A stretch of 64,000 nt of DNA from Dorea longicatena (lineage in GTDB: Bacteria > Bacillota > Clostridia > Lachnospirales > Lachnospiraceae): contig NZ_CP100126.1 of NCBI RefSeq assembly GCF_024168045.1, positions 2,196,001 through 2,260,000 on the forward strand. Reading direction: 5' to 3'. The notes beneath the pieces were generated by a model. The model did no database searches and was not told the DNA's origin. It saw only the letters and a list, made by a program, of their open reading frames with translations. Each line of letters starts with the position of its first letter. The first letter of the stretch is position 1. The position numbers were made by a program, and so were the translations under genes. This document shows positions 17,568-26,753 of the stretch, one piece after another.

Positions 17568-18029
17568 TTATCGTTTTCCGATTCTTCTCATCCACATCAG
17601 GACAGATCCTATCAGGATATAGACATCTGCCAAATTCGCTGTTACATCACCTAATATCTTATGGTCAGATCTTATACCAATGTAATCTACGACTTTACCT
17701 CTGACGATCCGGTCATACGTATTGCTGATGGCTCCTGCACTCAGTAATGTCCATGCTGTCTTAGTCACCTTATGACCTTCCCGGAATGATTCTGCCAATG
17801 TCAGCATCAGGATCACTGCCGTCGTTATCACAGACGCTTTCTTTACCTTATCCGGTTCGGAATCCATGGAATTAAATGCAAAGCCTTTGTTGTATACTTT
17901 TCTGATCAGGACTTTTGTCCCGCAAAAGTTTTTTTCCTCTTTCTCACTTACATTTTCTTCTATGTACTGTTTTACAGCCATATCCAGACCAAACAGTGTT
18001 CCAATCGCACCCGGTATGCTTGTGTGCAT
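17568..18029 (-). CDS. Signal peptidase II (LspA) family protein
   Basis: 153 residues with the two LspA signatures: YNKGFAFNSMDS (early conserved Asn/Gly region) and AGAISNTYDRIVRGKVVDYI, which holds the first catalytic Asp, with the second Asp in TANLADVYILIG. Four hydrophobic segments are present, although the first is weak (IPGAIGTLFGLDMAVKQYI) and the enzyme-like active site is complete. LspA cleaves lipoprotein signal peptides in the membrane. The N-terminal part deviates from classic LspA, so this may be a family variant, with a standard lspA elsewhere. The ATG at 18029 directly abuts the stop of the upstream small gene. Confidence 0.8.
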   Translation of the reverse strand: MHTSIPGAIGTLFGLDMAVKQYIEENVSEKEEKNFCGTKVLIRKVYNKGFAFNSMDSEPDKVKKASVITTAVILMLTLAESFREGHKVTKTAWTLLSAGAISNTYDRIVRGKVVDYIGIRSDHKILGDVTANLADVYILIGSVLMWMRRIGKR

Positions 18030-18320
18030 CTATATCTCTCCCTGGATCTTCACAATCTCTTCTTCCTGCTTTTCAATCTCTTCCTCGCGTTTTTCGATTT
18101 CTTCACAGAGCGTTACGTAATCCATGTCGGATACTTCCCCACTCTGGAACTTCTCATATACCATACGACCGATATCTGCAAGATCTCTTTCATTTGCTCT
18201 CTTTAAAGTTCGTACATTACTTTTGATCTTCTGAATCTCCAGTGTATCTCCTGTCTTCTTAGTGATGTCACTCGCAACATCTGAAACTCTTCTGCTGAAT
18301 TCTTCAAAAAAATCTGCCAT
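18030..18320 (-). CDS. Small coiled-coil protein of unknown function
   Basis: 96 residues. It opens MADFFEEFSRRVSDVASDI, has an amphipathic helix, and ends in a long glutamate-rich coiled coil (EEIEKREEEIEKQEEEI). No cysteines or membrane helices occur. Similar short proteins accompany envelope or stress genes in Lachnospiraceae, but no function is assigned. It sits between the subtilase and the LspA-like gene, abutting the latter, so all three are probably cotranscribed. Confidence 0.75.
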   Translation of the reverse strand: MADFFEEFSRRVSDVASDITKKTGDTLEIQKIKSNVRTLKRANERDLADIGRMVYEKFQSGEVSDMDYVTLCEEIEKREEEIEKQEEEIVKIQGEI

Positions 18321-18348
18321 CTGTATCCTCTCCTTATCTCGTTCTTCT

Positions 18349-20049
18349 TTACAGCCGTCTTAAAATATCCAGTGAATGATACAAGTTCATCGTTCCATAT
18401 CCCCACTGTGTATTTGGATATTCTATCGCCGGAAGCTTCTGCGCACCCATCACGATCACATTCCTTACCTGACTGGCTGATGCTCCACCCGCTCCCGGCT
18501 GATCACTGATCCACTTCATGATCAGTGCACAGCCACCTGCCGCAATTGCTGTTGCTGCACTTGAACCGGTGCGTTCTTTGAATCCTCCGCCCGGTACCGC
18601 ACCGGTAACCGCTACTCCCGGTGCAGCATAATCCGGTTTGATTCTTTCATCTCTAGTATACCCTCTGCCCGAATTAATATCAACCGTATTCTCCTGACTG
18701 TTATAATAAGACACCGTCATCGTATGCTCCCCTCCTGCCGGTTCTGTAAATGTGGTATCCGGATTCGATTCCAGAAAATATACTTCTCCATCCAGAAACT
18801 CTTTCATGGGCAGCCACATATGAAACTCCCCCTTCGGCTGCATCACAGGCTTTACTTCTATTTTCCAGATTCCCGGTACTGCTTTCCGCAGCCGGATAAA
18901 CACCAGCTGTGCATCGCTATTCTCCTGCAGAAGTCTGTACTCCACCGTAACAGCCGTCCGTTCAAAAGCAAATACAAAATCAAACAGATATCCCAGACGT
19001 ACCGGAATCTGCCCGGTACGTTCTCCGGAAGGTGATGTGATCGACACTGTCACAATGTTCGGAAGGGTACTCCATAACTCCGTCACAAAACCTTTCACCC
19101 CTTCCCCTACCCTGATCTCCGCTGTCCGTATATTCTGTGCCTCCGTAAATGTTCCGTAATAATGATGTCTCTGCGCTGCCTCATTCCCGGTTCCCGTTAC
19201 TACACAGCGGTTTCTCAGCAATGCATAGCCATCCAGAACTCCTGCAAGCAAAGAGTCACCATTATGCCCTCCGAAACTGGTTCCGATCGCCATACAGATC
19301 ACAAGCGGCATCTCCCGTCTGCGGGCCAGTTCATTCAGATACCGAAGTCCGGCCAGGATATCATTTTCCTGATAACAGTGTGCATCTTCTGCAACCCCAA
19401 AAAATTCTTTCAGATATTTTTTTGCCGGCTTAAGCTTTACCATCGCGATCACCGCCTCCGGGGCAGCCCCAAGAAACTGTCCACTGCTTTCTGCACTTCC
19501 GGCAGCCACACTTGCAACAAATGTTCCATGCCCATCTGTATCTTCCGAAGAGATCAGTTCTTGCGGACTTTCCGAATGCAGAGCCGCATTGATTCTTTCT
19601 TCGGTATACTCTGTTCCATACAGAAAGCCCTCCGGCGGATCCCCACCCTGAATTGTCTGATCCCAGATCCCCGCAATTCTTGTTGTCCCGTCAAGATTAC
19701 AGAATACCGGATGGGTATAATCGATCCCCGTATCCAGGAAACCGATCATAATCCCCTCTCCCATAAGCTGCAGCGTCGGATAATTCTGCAGCGTAATAAT
19801 TCCGGCTGCATCTAACGGCTGCATATCCAGAAGTGTATAGCACTTGGGGATCGCGCCGTACCAGTACTGCCGCAAGGATAAGGGAAGTAACATCCGACTG
19901 TCTAACGACACACTTTTATATCCGAAATCCAGCTCCTGGATACACATCTTTTCTGTATCCACTCCTTCTAACTCATCTTCCCTGTATGGCGAGATAATAA
20001 AATCCCAGTAATCTTCCGATAATATCTTTTCTTTACATCTGTCTTCCAA
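18349..20049 (-). CDS. S8-family serine peptidase (subtilisin-like, Csp-type)
   Basis: 566 residues from TTG at 20049. The frame is open to 20109, but that part encodes a terminator hairpin, and translation starting MEDRCKEKILSEDYWDFI fits the family. The catalytic triad is complete: Asp in GFLDTGIDYTHP, His in DTDGHGTFVASVAAGS and Ser in RTGSSAATAIAAGG. Between His and Ser is the roughly 150-residue jelly-roll-like insert typical of clostridial CspB/CspC-type subtilases. No signal peptide is seen. Homologues act in spore germination or intracellular processing; which applies here is unknown. Confidence 0.9.
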   Translation of the reverse strand: MEDRCKEKILSEDYWDFIISPYREDELEGVDTEKMCIQELDFGYKSVSLDSRMLLPLSLRQYWYGAIPKCYTLLDMQPLDAAGIITLQNYPTLQLMGEGIMIGFLDTGIDYTHPVFCNLDGTTRIAGIWDQTIQGGDPPEGFLYGTEYTEERINAALHSESPQELISSEDTDGHGTFVASVAAGSAESSGQFLGAAPEAVIAMVKLKPAKKYLKEFFGVAEDAHCYQENDILAGLRYLNELARRREMPLVICMAIGTSFGGHNGDSLLAGVLDGYALLRNRCVVTGTGNEAAQRHHYYGTFTEAQNIRTAEIRVGEGVKGFVTELWSTLPNIVTVSITSPSGERTGQIPVRLGYLFDFVFAFERTAVTVEYRLLQENSDAQLVFIRLRKAVPGIWKIEVKPVMQPKGEFHMWLPMKEFLDGEVYFLESNPDTTFTEPAGGEHTMTVSYYNSQENTVDINSGRGYTRDERIKPDYAAPGVAVTGAVPGGGFKERTGSSAATAIAAGGCALIMKWISDQPGAGGASASQVRNVIVMGAQKLPAIEYPNTQWGYGTMNLYHSLDILRRL

Positions 20050-20051
20050 TG

Positions 20052-20094
20052 AAAAAAAGCCTTTCATATACATTTGTTTTATGTATATGAAAGA
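20052..20094 (-). terminator. Terminator between the kinase-like gene and the subtilase
   Basis: CTTTCATATACAT and ATGTATATGAAAG form a perfect 13-bp stem on the minus strand, followed by GC and seven T. It ends 3 bp before the subtilase TTG start, so the subtilase may depend on read-through; its likely AAAGG ribosome site is in the terminator stem. Confidence 0.85.
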
Positions 20095-20117
20095 CTTCGT
20101 GTCATTCATTAATATTT

Positions 20118-21119
20118 TTATGCATTTGTATGCTGGTTCAGCATACGCTCGATGATCTCCACAGATTCTTCGATACCATAACTTGCACTGTTAAAACAGA
20201 TATCATAGTTCACAGCATCTCCCCACTTCTGGCCGGTATAAAAATTGTAATATTTCGAATGCTGACGGTCAATCTTCTTCAAAAGGCGTTCTGCTTTTTT
20301 ATGATCCAGATTATTGACTTCCATGACTCTGTGTACACGCTGTTCAAAAGGAGCTGTAATAAAGATACTGATATGTGGAATATGATTATTTGCCAGTATC
20401 ACATCCGCACATCGTCCCATAACAATGAAATCTTCTTCTTTTGCCTTCTTACATATCAGATCACTCTGATTAAAGAAGATTGCATCTTCTTTTGTCAGAC
20501 CATGATAACGGTCAAAATCTTTCAGACGTTCTTTCAACGTCCGTCCGGATCCCTGGTACTTATTCTCAATCTCATTTGTTCCCAGATCTGCCACATCTAC
20601 AACCGAATCTTTCTCCGCGTCCAGACGTCTCAATACTTCATTGAATATCTCTGCATCGTAATAGTTGATCCTGAGTGCATCCGCCAGTGCAAATCCAATA
20701 TCGTTACCCGCACTTCCATGTGTTCTTCCGATACAGATGATCAGATGATCATCCTTTGAAAACTTCTGACGCAGGTTCGATGTATTTAGCTTTGCCCTGT
20801 TTTCATCCAGAATCTCAACTTTTCCAAAACCTGCCGGCAGTTCTGCGATTTCTTTTAATATCTCATCATATTTTCTCATCAGTCTGGATCGGTCTTCATC
20901 CTTACGGATCGTACGTGCCATGTTACTGATCAGCGCAAGCTCACTTCTGAGCAGATGCCCCTGTGGCTTTGTACGCATCAGCTTCACAAGACTTTCTACA
21001 CAAGTACGTTTGTCTCCCGTAAAGGTACGGCCAAGAGAAGAACCTACACATTCATAGACTTCTCCGTCCAGATCATAGATCCGTTCCGCTATGTCATAGT
21101 ATTTATTCTTATTTTCCAT
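20118..21119 (-). CDS. Cytidylate kinase-like family protein
   Basis: About 333 residues from ATG 21119, which follows GGGAGGTG by 7 bases. The N-terminal third is helical and charged. Residues 120-330 form a P-loop kinase-like domain with IICIGRTHGSAGNDIGFALA in place of a standard Walker A, then YDAEIFNEVL, MGRCADVILANN and ISIFITAPFEQRV. This is the Cmk-like family (PF13189 type), related to cytidylate kinase but of unproven substrate. The gene is 15 bp after the antiporter, so they are likely cotranscribed. Confidence 0.85.
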   Translation of the reverse strand: MENKNKYYDIAERIYDLDGEVYECVGSSLGRTFTGDKRTCVESLVKLMRTKPQGHLLRSELALISNMARTIRKDEDRSRLMRKYDEILKEIAELPAGFGKVEILDENRAKLNTSNLRQKFSKDDHLIICIGRTHGSAGNDIGFALADALRINYYDAEIFNEVLRRLDAEKDSVVDVADLGTNEIENKYQGSGRTLKERLKDFDRYHGLTKEDAIFFNQSDLICKKAKEEDFIVMGRCADVILANNHIPHISIFITAPFEQRVHRVMEVNNLDHKKAERLLKKIDRQHSKYYNFYTGQKWGDAVNYDICFNSASYGIEESVEIIERMLNQHTNA

Positions 21120-21134
21120 GTTCCGCACCTCCCC

Positions 21135-22493
21135 TTACAAAAAGAATACCAGCATATCGATAATAAATACCGGTATCAGACATGTCAGTGACCATACCAT
21201 ATATCCGAAGAACGATGGCATACGCACACCATTTTCATCTGACATAGATTTTACCATGAAGTTCGGCGCATTTCCGATATAGGTATTTGCTCCCATAAAT
21301 ACAGCTCCACAGGAGATTGCCTCCAGCATCTTAACAGGAACCGAACCAAGTGTCGTCACAACACCGCTCTTGAACCCAAGTGCTCCCGCCGTTGTAAGGA
21401 ATACCAGATACGTTGGTGTATTATCCAGAAAACTTGACAGTGCTCCGGTTGCCCAGAACATTTCAAATGGTTTATTGATACCAAGTTCCGCACCATTTGC
21501 CTTCAGAATCATCAATGCAGGCTGCATCGTGATAAAGATTCCGATGAACAGAACCGCAACTTCCTGAATTGCCCCCCAGGTAAAATGGTTACGGATACGT
21601 ACTTCTTCTTTTGTCGTTTTAAATGATAAAAATGCTGCCAGAAGGATGATCACGATCTCGATCACAGACGGGAATCCAAGCGTCACTTCTCCAAGGATAT
21701 GGATTCCTTTTACCGTTCCGTCCGCATTCTGGAATGCAGACATACCAGGAAGCATTCCACTTAAGATTACAGCTCCGACAATCATTGCAACATATATCAG
21801 ATTATGAAGTCCTACAATTCTAACGTGTGTTCCGGGCTCTCTGATATCTGGTTTTCTACCTTCCGCAATATCTTTTCTGTAAGCTCTTCTATCCAGAAAA
21901 TAGAATAACGTCAGCAAAATGATCATGTTAAAGATCAGTATATGAAACAGCTTCAGGCTCCAGAAAAACGGAACACCACGCATGAATCCCATCAGAAGCG
22001 GCGGATCTCCGATCGGTGTCAGACATCCTCCCATATTAGAGATCAGGAAGATAAAAAAGATCATAATGTGACTTTTTCTTTTTCTCCACGAATTCATCTT
22101 AATAAACGGACGTACCAGAAGCATACTTGATCCGGTCGTTCCGATCACGCTGGAAAGCAGTGTTCCCAGAACAAACAATGCCGTATTGATCCTCGGTGAT
22201 CCGGCAAACTCACCGTCAATTGTAATGTTACCTGCTACACAGAACAGACCGAACAATAAAATGATAAATGTCAGATAATCATTTACCACACATTCCAAAA
22301 CCGTCTCTCCCATTGTAAACATTCCGTACTTTGCAGCAAACGGAACAATAAACAGTACCGACCAGAACGCAACTGCAAGCGGCTGATGCTTTTCCCACCA
22401 GTCCGGCTTGATCAGAGGCATAACGGCAATACTGAGCAACAGCCCTGCAAAGGGTATGCAGAGCCAAACTGGAATAGCTGATAATTCCTCCAT
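21135..22493 (-). CDS. NhaD/ArsB-superfamily sodium:proton antiporter-like transporter
   Basis: About 452 residues from ATG 22493, chosen because GGAGGAG lies 6 bases upstream; an ATG at 22508 is the alternative. It has eleven to twelve hydrophobic helices. Two repeated family motifs are readable: SNMGGCLTPIGDPPLLMGF in the first half and LSSFLDNTPTYLVFLTTAG plus GANTYIGNAPNFMVK in the second. These match the citrate transporter/NhaD ion-transport fold with unwound-helix Asn/Pro motifs. Its likely role is Na+/H+ exchange or organic anion transport at the cytoplasmic membrane. Confidence 0.88.
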   Translation of the reverse strand: MEELSAIPVWLCIPFAGLLLSIAVMPLIKPDWWEKHQPLAVAFWSVLFIVPFAAKYGMFTMGETVLECVVNDYLTFIILLFGLFCVAGNITIDGEFAGSPRINTALFVLGTLLSSVIGTTGSSMLLVRPFIKMNSWRKRKSHIMIFFIFLISNMGGCLTPIGDPPLLMGFMRGVPFFWSLKLFHILIFNMIILLTLFYFLDRRAYRKDIAEGRKPDIREPGTHVRIVGLHNLIYVAMIVGAVILSGMLPGMSAFQNADGTVKGIHILGEVTLGFPSVIEIVIILLAAFLSFKTTKEEVRIRNHFTWGAIQEVAVLFIGIFITMQPALMILKANGAELGINKPFEMFWATGALSSFLDNTPTYLVFLTTAGALGFKSGVVTTLGSVPVKMLEAISCGAVFMGANTYIGNAPNFMVKSMSDENGVRMPSFFGYMVWSLTCLIPVFIIDMLVFFL

Positions 22494-22592
22494 TCCTTTC
22501 TCCTCCATTCTTCCTCAAGTAAAGTCTTATGTGTCATTGCATAATGAAAGCTGTCATTGACAGCTCTCTTAGCATTCTATATGTAAAATGTA

Positions 22593-24038
22593 TTATTGAA
22601 GCCTTGGTACTTCCTGACCTCTCAACATTATTACCGGTCCTCCGGTTCCCTCAATATATTCTTTTGTGATAACAACCTCTCCAATATTGTCATCCTTCGG
22701 GATTTCATACATGATATCTAACATGAATTCTTCGATGATCGCACGAAGCGCCCTCGCTCCGGTATCTTTCTTCATTGCTTTTTTTGCGATCGCATGAAGT
22801 GCGCCGTCATCGAATTCCAATTTTACTTCGTCTAATGCAAGCAGTTTCTGATATTGCTTCAAAATTGCATTCTTAGGCTCTTTTAATATCTCCACCAGCA
22901 TATCTTCACTCATACCCTGTAAGGTAAATACAATCGGCAGACGTCCCAGGAACTCCGGTATCATACCGAATACACGCAAATCCTCTGTTGCGACCTTTTT
23001 AAGAATCTCTTTGTCGTTATTGTATTTATCTCTCAGATCCGCTCCGAATCCGATCGCTGCCTGTTTGGTCAGACGTTCTTTGATAATTCCTTCCAGATCC
23101 GGGAATGCACCTCCACAGATGAACAGAATGTTCCTCGTATTCACTGTTGTAAGCGGAACCATTGCATTCTTGCTCGTTGCCCCGACAGGAACTTCCACAT
23201 CACTTCCTTCCAGAAGTTTCAGCATTCCCTGCTGTACAGACTCACCGCTCACATCACGCTGACTGGAGTTTTTCTTCTTTGCGATCTTGTCGATCTCATC
23301 AATAAAAATAATTCCCTGTTCTGCCTTTTCGACATCATTATCTGCTGCCGCAAGCAGTTTGGATACAACGCTTTCGATATCATCACCGATGTACCCTGCC
23401 TCTGTAAGAGATGTTGCATCCGTAATTGCAAGCGGAACATCCAGAATCCTTGCCAGTGTCTTTACAAGATACGTCTTACCGGAACCTGTCGGCCCGATCA
23501 TCAGCATGTTGGATTTCTCAATCTCAATGTCATCCATCGAATCCGTTGCCACACGCTTATAATGATTATATACTGCAACCGACATCACTTTCTTTGCATA
23601 TTCCTGTCCTACCACATACTCGTCCAGTTTTGCTTTGATCTTGTGCGGAGCCGGAAGATTCCGGATATCTACTAACGGCTTGTATTCTTCGCCTTCTTTT
23701 TTCTTCTTGATCTTCTGCTGTTTTGGAATACTCTGCTCCATATCAGACATGTTGAATACCTGTACTCCCGGAATATTCATCAGCTGACTGTAATCGATCG
23801 GTCCGTTCGACATTGCATCAAAGCTCTTCTGCATGCAGTCATTGCAGACACAGATGTGGTTCGGAAGTTCGATCATCTTCCCTGCAACACTCTCCGGACG
23901 TCTGCATATAAAACATACTTTTTCATACTCATCATCATTTTGTTTCTTATCATCCGAATCTGACGTCTTCTTTGTTGTTTCTACTTCGACGTCTTCTACT
24001 TTTTCGATTTCCTGATTGTTATCGTCCTGATTGGTCAT
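22593..24038 (-). CDS. clpX: ATP-dependent protease ATPase subunit ClpX
   Basis: 481 residues from ATG 24038, which follows AAGGAG; the frame extends 12 codons farther without a ribosome site. An acidic extension of about 45 residues precedes the C4 zinc finger (CFICRRPE, then CVCNDC). Walker A is IGPTGSGKTYLVK, Walker B IIFIDEIDKIAKK, sensor residues lie around PEFLGRLPIVF, and the ClpP-docking IGF loop is in AAIGFGADLRDK. It unfolds tagged proteins and feeds ClpP. clpP is not adjacent, and the protein is longer than typical ClpX (about 420), so it may be a second ClpX-type protein. Confidence 0.93.
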   Translation of the reverse strand: MTNQDDNNQEIEKVEDVEVETTKKTSDSDDKKQNDDEYEKVCFICRRPESVAGKMIELPNHICVCNDCMQKSFDAMSNGPIDYSQLMNIPGVQVFNMSDMEQSIPKQQKIKKKKEGEEYKPLVDIRNLPAPHKIKAKLDEYVVGQEYAKKVMSVAVYNHYKRVATDSMDDIEIEKSNMLMIGPTGSGKTYLVKTLARILDVPLAITDATSLTEAGYIGDDIESVVSKLLAAADNDVEKAEQGIIFIDEIDKIAKKKNSSQRDVSGESVQQGMLKLLEGSDVEVPVGATSKNAMVPLTTVNTRNILFICGGAFPDLEGIIKERLTKQAAIGFGADLRDKYNNDKEILKKVATEDLRVFGMIPEFLGRLPIVFTLQGMSEDMLVEILKEPKNAILKQYQKLLALDEVKLEFDDGALHAIAKKAMKKDTGARALRAIIEEFMLDIMYEIPKDDNIGEVVITKEYIEGTGGPVIMLRGQEVPRLQ

Positions 24039-24091
24039 TATTCTCTCCTTCTTACTTTTTGTCGTATCTTTCACTCTGTTTTATCCTGGTT

Positions 24092-26059
24092 CTATGATTC
24101 TTCCTGATTTACCAATTCCAAAAATGTCTCTTCGGAAATAATCGGGATCCCCAGTTCATTTGCTTTCTTATTTTTGGAAGATGTGCTGGTTACATCATTG
24201 TTGATCAAGTAATTCGTTTTGGACGTTACCGATCCTGTCACCTTTCCTCCCAGACTTTCAATCAATTCCTTCACTTCACCGCGGTTTGCAAAATGTGTTA
24301 CGCTTCCGGTGATCACAAAATTGACACCTTCAAAAATCTGTTTCTTTGTTGATGTCTCTTCCGGGATTGTCAACTCTTCTAAAAGCTTTCTGAAATTCTC
24401 CACATGCTTTGCATCTGAAAAATATCCGGTGAATGCCTTTGCCAGAACTTCTCCCACGCCCTGGATCTCATTTAATTCCTCTTCTGTAACCCTCAAAAGG
24501 GCTTCTACATCATATTTCAACTCTCTGCAGATAACCTTTGCATTGGCAAGTCCGATCCCTGCGATTCCCAGTGAATAGACGACTCTTGGCAGCGTGGTTG
24601 TTCTTGCTTTTTCCACACTTTCGATCAGTTTCCTGTACGATTTTTCTCCAAATCCTTCCATTCCCCGAATCTCGTCTTTGTACTGATCCAGATGGAAGAT
24701 ATCGGCAAATGTATGGATATATCCTCTGGAAATGAATTTTTCCAGTGTTGCTTCCGACAATCCTTCTATATTAAGTGCATCTCTGCTTACGAATAATGCA
24801 AATGCCTTCACATGCTTTGCCTGGCATTCCGGATTCATACAGTATAATGCTTTCGCATTTCCTACCTGTCTGATCTTCGTCTCACCCTGACAGACCGGAC
24901 ATCTTTCCGGAATATCTTTCACACCGCTTCTTGTTAGATTCTCTGCAATCTGCGGAATGATCATATTTGCCTTATAAACTTCGATCTTATCTCCGATGCC
25001 AAGTTCCAGTTCTTCCATAATGCTGATATTGTGAACACTTGCACGGCTGACCGTCGTTCCTTCCAACTCCACCGGATCAAAGATTGCAACCGGATTGATC
25101 AGTCCTGTCCTTGACGGACTCCATTCGATTTCACGCAGAATCGTTTCCCTGATCTCATCCTGCCATTTGAATGCGTAAGAATCTCTCGGGAATTTTGCTG
25201 TTCTTCCCAACGATCTTCCATACGCTATATCATCATATGATAGCACAAGTCCGTCAGAAGGAAAATCATTTTTACTAATCTCTGACGAAAATTTAGCAAC
25301 TTCATCTTCTACTGTATCTCTGGTCACCATATGATATTCTACCGTCGTGAATCCCTGTGCTTTCAGCCATTCCATCTGACAAGCTCTGGAATTCTGAAAA
25401 TCAACTCCATTTGCCTGCACTAACGTGAATGCATAGAACATAACATTTCTCTTTGCCGTGATCTGGTTATTGAGCTGTCTGACTGAACCACTGCATAAGT
25501 TTCTTGGATTTTTATATTTTGCATCTACATCTTCAATCTCTTCATTGATCTTCTCGAAGTCATGATATCCGATCACCGCTTCTCCTCTTAAAATCAATTC
25601 CCCCTGGTAAGCGATCTGCACCGGTACATTCTTGAATACCTTCGCATTGTTTGTAACCACTTCACCGACTTCTCCGTTACCGCGTGTGACCGCTTTATAA
25701 AGCTTTCCGTCACGATAAGTCAGCACGATCGTCAATCCGTCCATCTTCCAGGACATCAATACTTTCTGACTGCCAACGAAGTTCTTAAGTTCTTCTACTT
25801 CTTTCGTCTTATCCAGTGAGAGCATCGGGCTTTCATGCCTTTCTTTTGGGAGTTCACTGACAACTTCATATCCGACATTTACCGTCGGACTGTTTGACAA
25901 TGTAATTCCCAGTTCTTTTTCCAGATTCTGCAGTTCATCATACAATCTGTCATATTCGTAGTTGCTCATGATCTCCTGCGCATCCTGATAATAAGATCTG
26001 GATGCTTTATTCAGAAGTTCTACTAATTCCAGCATTCTCTCGTTCTTTGACTGTCCCAT
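24092..26059 (-). CDS. ligA: NAD-dependent DNA ligase LigA
   Basis: 655 residues, normal length. The NAD-binding Ia region is at the N-terminus (SRSYYQDAQEIMSNYEYDRL), the adenylation Lys is in LMSWKMDGLTIVL, and an OB fold and Cys4 zinc site (CPVCQGET, CMNPECQAKH) follow. Helix-hairpin-helix repeats (GIAGIGLANAKVI) and a C-terminal BRCT domain (FEGVNFVITGSVTHFANR) complete the standard order. It seals nicks in replication and repair. The ATG at 26059 follows AAAGGA and lies 53 bp inside the end of the pseudouridine synthase gene. Confidence 0.96.
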   Translation of the reverse strand: MGQSKNERMLELVELLNKASRSYYQDAQEIMSNYEYDRLYDELQNLEKELGITLSNSPTVNVGYEVVSELPKERHESPMLSLDKTKEVEELKNFVGSQKVLMSWKMDGLTIVLTYRDGKLYKAVTRGNGEVGEVVTNNAKVFKNVPVQIAYQGELILRGEAVIGYHDFEKINEEIEDVDAKYKNPRNLCSGSVRQLNNQITAKRNVMFYAFTLVQANGVDFQNSRACQMEWLKAQGFTTVEYHMVTRDTVEDEVAKFSSEISKNDFPSDGLVLSYDDIAYGRSLGRTAKFPRDSYAFKWQDEIRETILREIEWSPSRTGLINPVAIFDPVELEGTTVSRASVHNISIMEELELGIGDKIEVYKANMIIPQIAENLTRSGVKDIPERCPVCQGETKIRQVGNAKALYCMNPECQAKHVKAFALFVSRDALNIEGLSEATLEKFISRGYIHTFADIFHLDQYKDEIRGMEGFGEKSYRKLIESVEKARTTTLPRVVYSLGIAGIGLANAKVICRELKYDVEALLRVTEEELNEIQGVGEVLAKAFTGYFSDAKHVENFRKLLEELTIPEETSTKKQIFEGVNFVITGSVTHFANRGEVKELIESLGGKVTGSVTSKTNYLINNDVTSTSSKNKKANELGIPIISEETFLELVNQEES

Positions 26060-26753
26060 ATAATTCCTTTAACTCCTGTTCTGTTAATTCTCTTACCTGT
26101 CCCGGTTTCAGATCTCCAAGTTCCACGTTCATGATCCGTATCCTTTTTAACACATCCACCTTATATCCGAGTGCTTCGCACATGCGCCGTATCTGTCTGT
26201 TCAATCCCTGTGTCAGAATAATGGAAAATGTATATTTCCCGGTCTTTTTTACTGTACAGGGTCTGGTCACCGCATCCAGATTCTTTTCTTTGTCTCTGAT
26301 GTGTACTCCCCGGCTCATCTTCTCAATGAATTCCGGAGTAACTTCTTTGTTTACTCTGACCTTATATTCTTTCTCATGTGCATATCTTGCGCGCATCATG
26401 CCGTTGATCAGATCTCCATCATTTGTCATGATCAGAAGCCCTTCCGAATCTTTATCCAGTCTTCCTGCATAAGTGATGCGTACCGGATAATTGAGGAACC
26501 GGATGATGTTCTTTTTCTCCCTTTTGTCTTCTGTACAAACAATCCCGGCAGGTTTGTACACTGCCAGGACCGTTTTTTCCGTTTTGCTTTTGACCACTTT
26601 TTTTCCGACACGGATCTCCTGTCCGTCTTCTACTTTCATGCCGGGAGCTGCTGTCTTTCCATCCACAGTCACAATTCCCGACTCGATCAGCCTGTCTGCC
26701 TCCCTTCTGGAACAGACACCGGCTTCGCTTAAATACTTGTTCAGTCTAATCAT
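26007..26753 (-). CDS. rluF: 23S rRNA pseudouridine synthase, RluF/RluB type
   Basis: 248 residues from ATG 26753, which overlaps the stop of the DHHW gene; the frame continues upstream without support. An S4 RNA-binding domain opens the protein (RLNKYLSEAGVCSRREADR). The catalytic Asp is in YAGRLDKDSEGLLIMTNDG, and GLNRQIRRMCEALGYKV is the usual second motif. The enzyme isomerises a uridine in 23S rRNA, probably position 2604. The overlap at both ends places it in a tight operon with the DHHW gene and ligA. Confidence 0.9.
   Translation of the reverse strand: MIRLNKYLSEAGVCSRREADRLIESGIVTVDGKTAAPGMKVEDGQEIRVGKKVVKSKTEKTVLAVYKPAGIVCTEDKREKKNIIRFLNYPVRITYAGRLDKDSEGLLIMTNDGDLINGMMRARYAHEKEYKVRVNKEVTPEFIEKMSRGVHIRDKEKNLDAVTRPCTVKKTGKYTFSIILTQGLNRQIRRMCEALGYKVDVLKRIRIMNVELGDLKPGQVRELTEQELKELYGTVKERENAGISRTSE

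Noticed and set aside
22509..22592. Hairpin GAGAGCTGTC/GACAGCTTTC between clpX and the antiporter gene
   Set aside because: No T tract follows on the minus strand, so it was not called a terminator.
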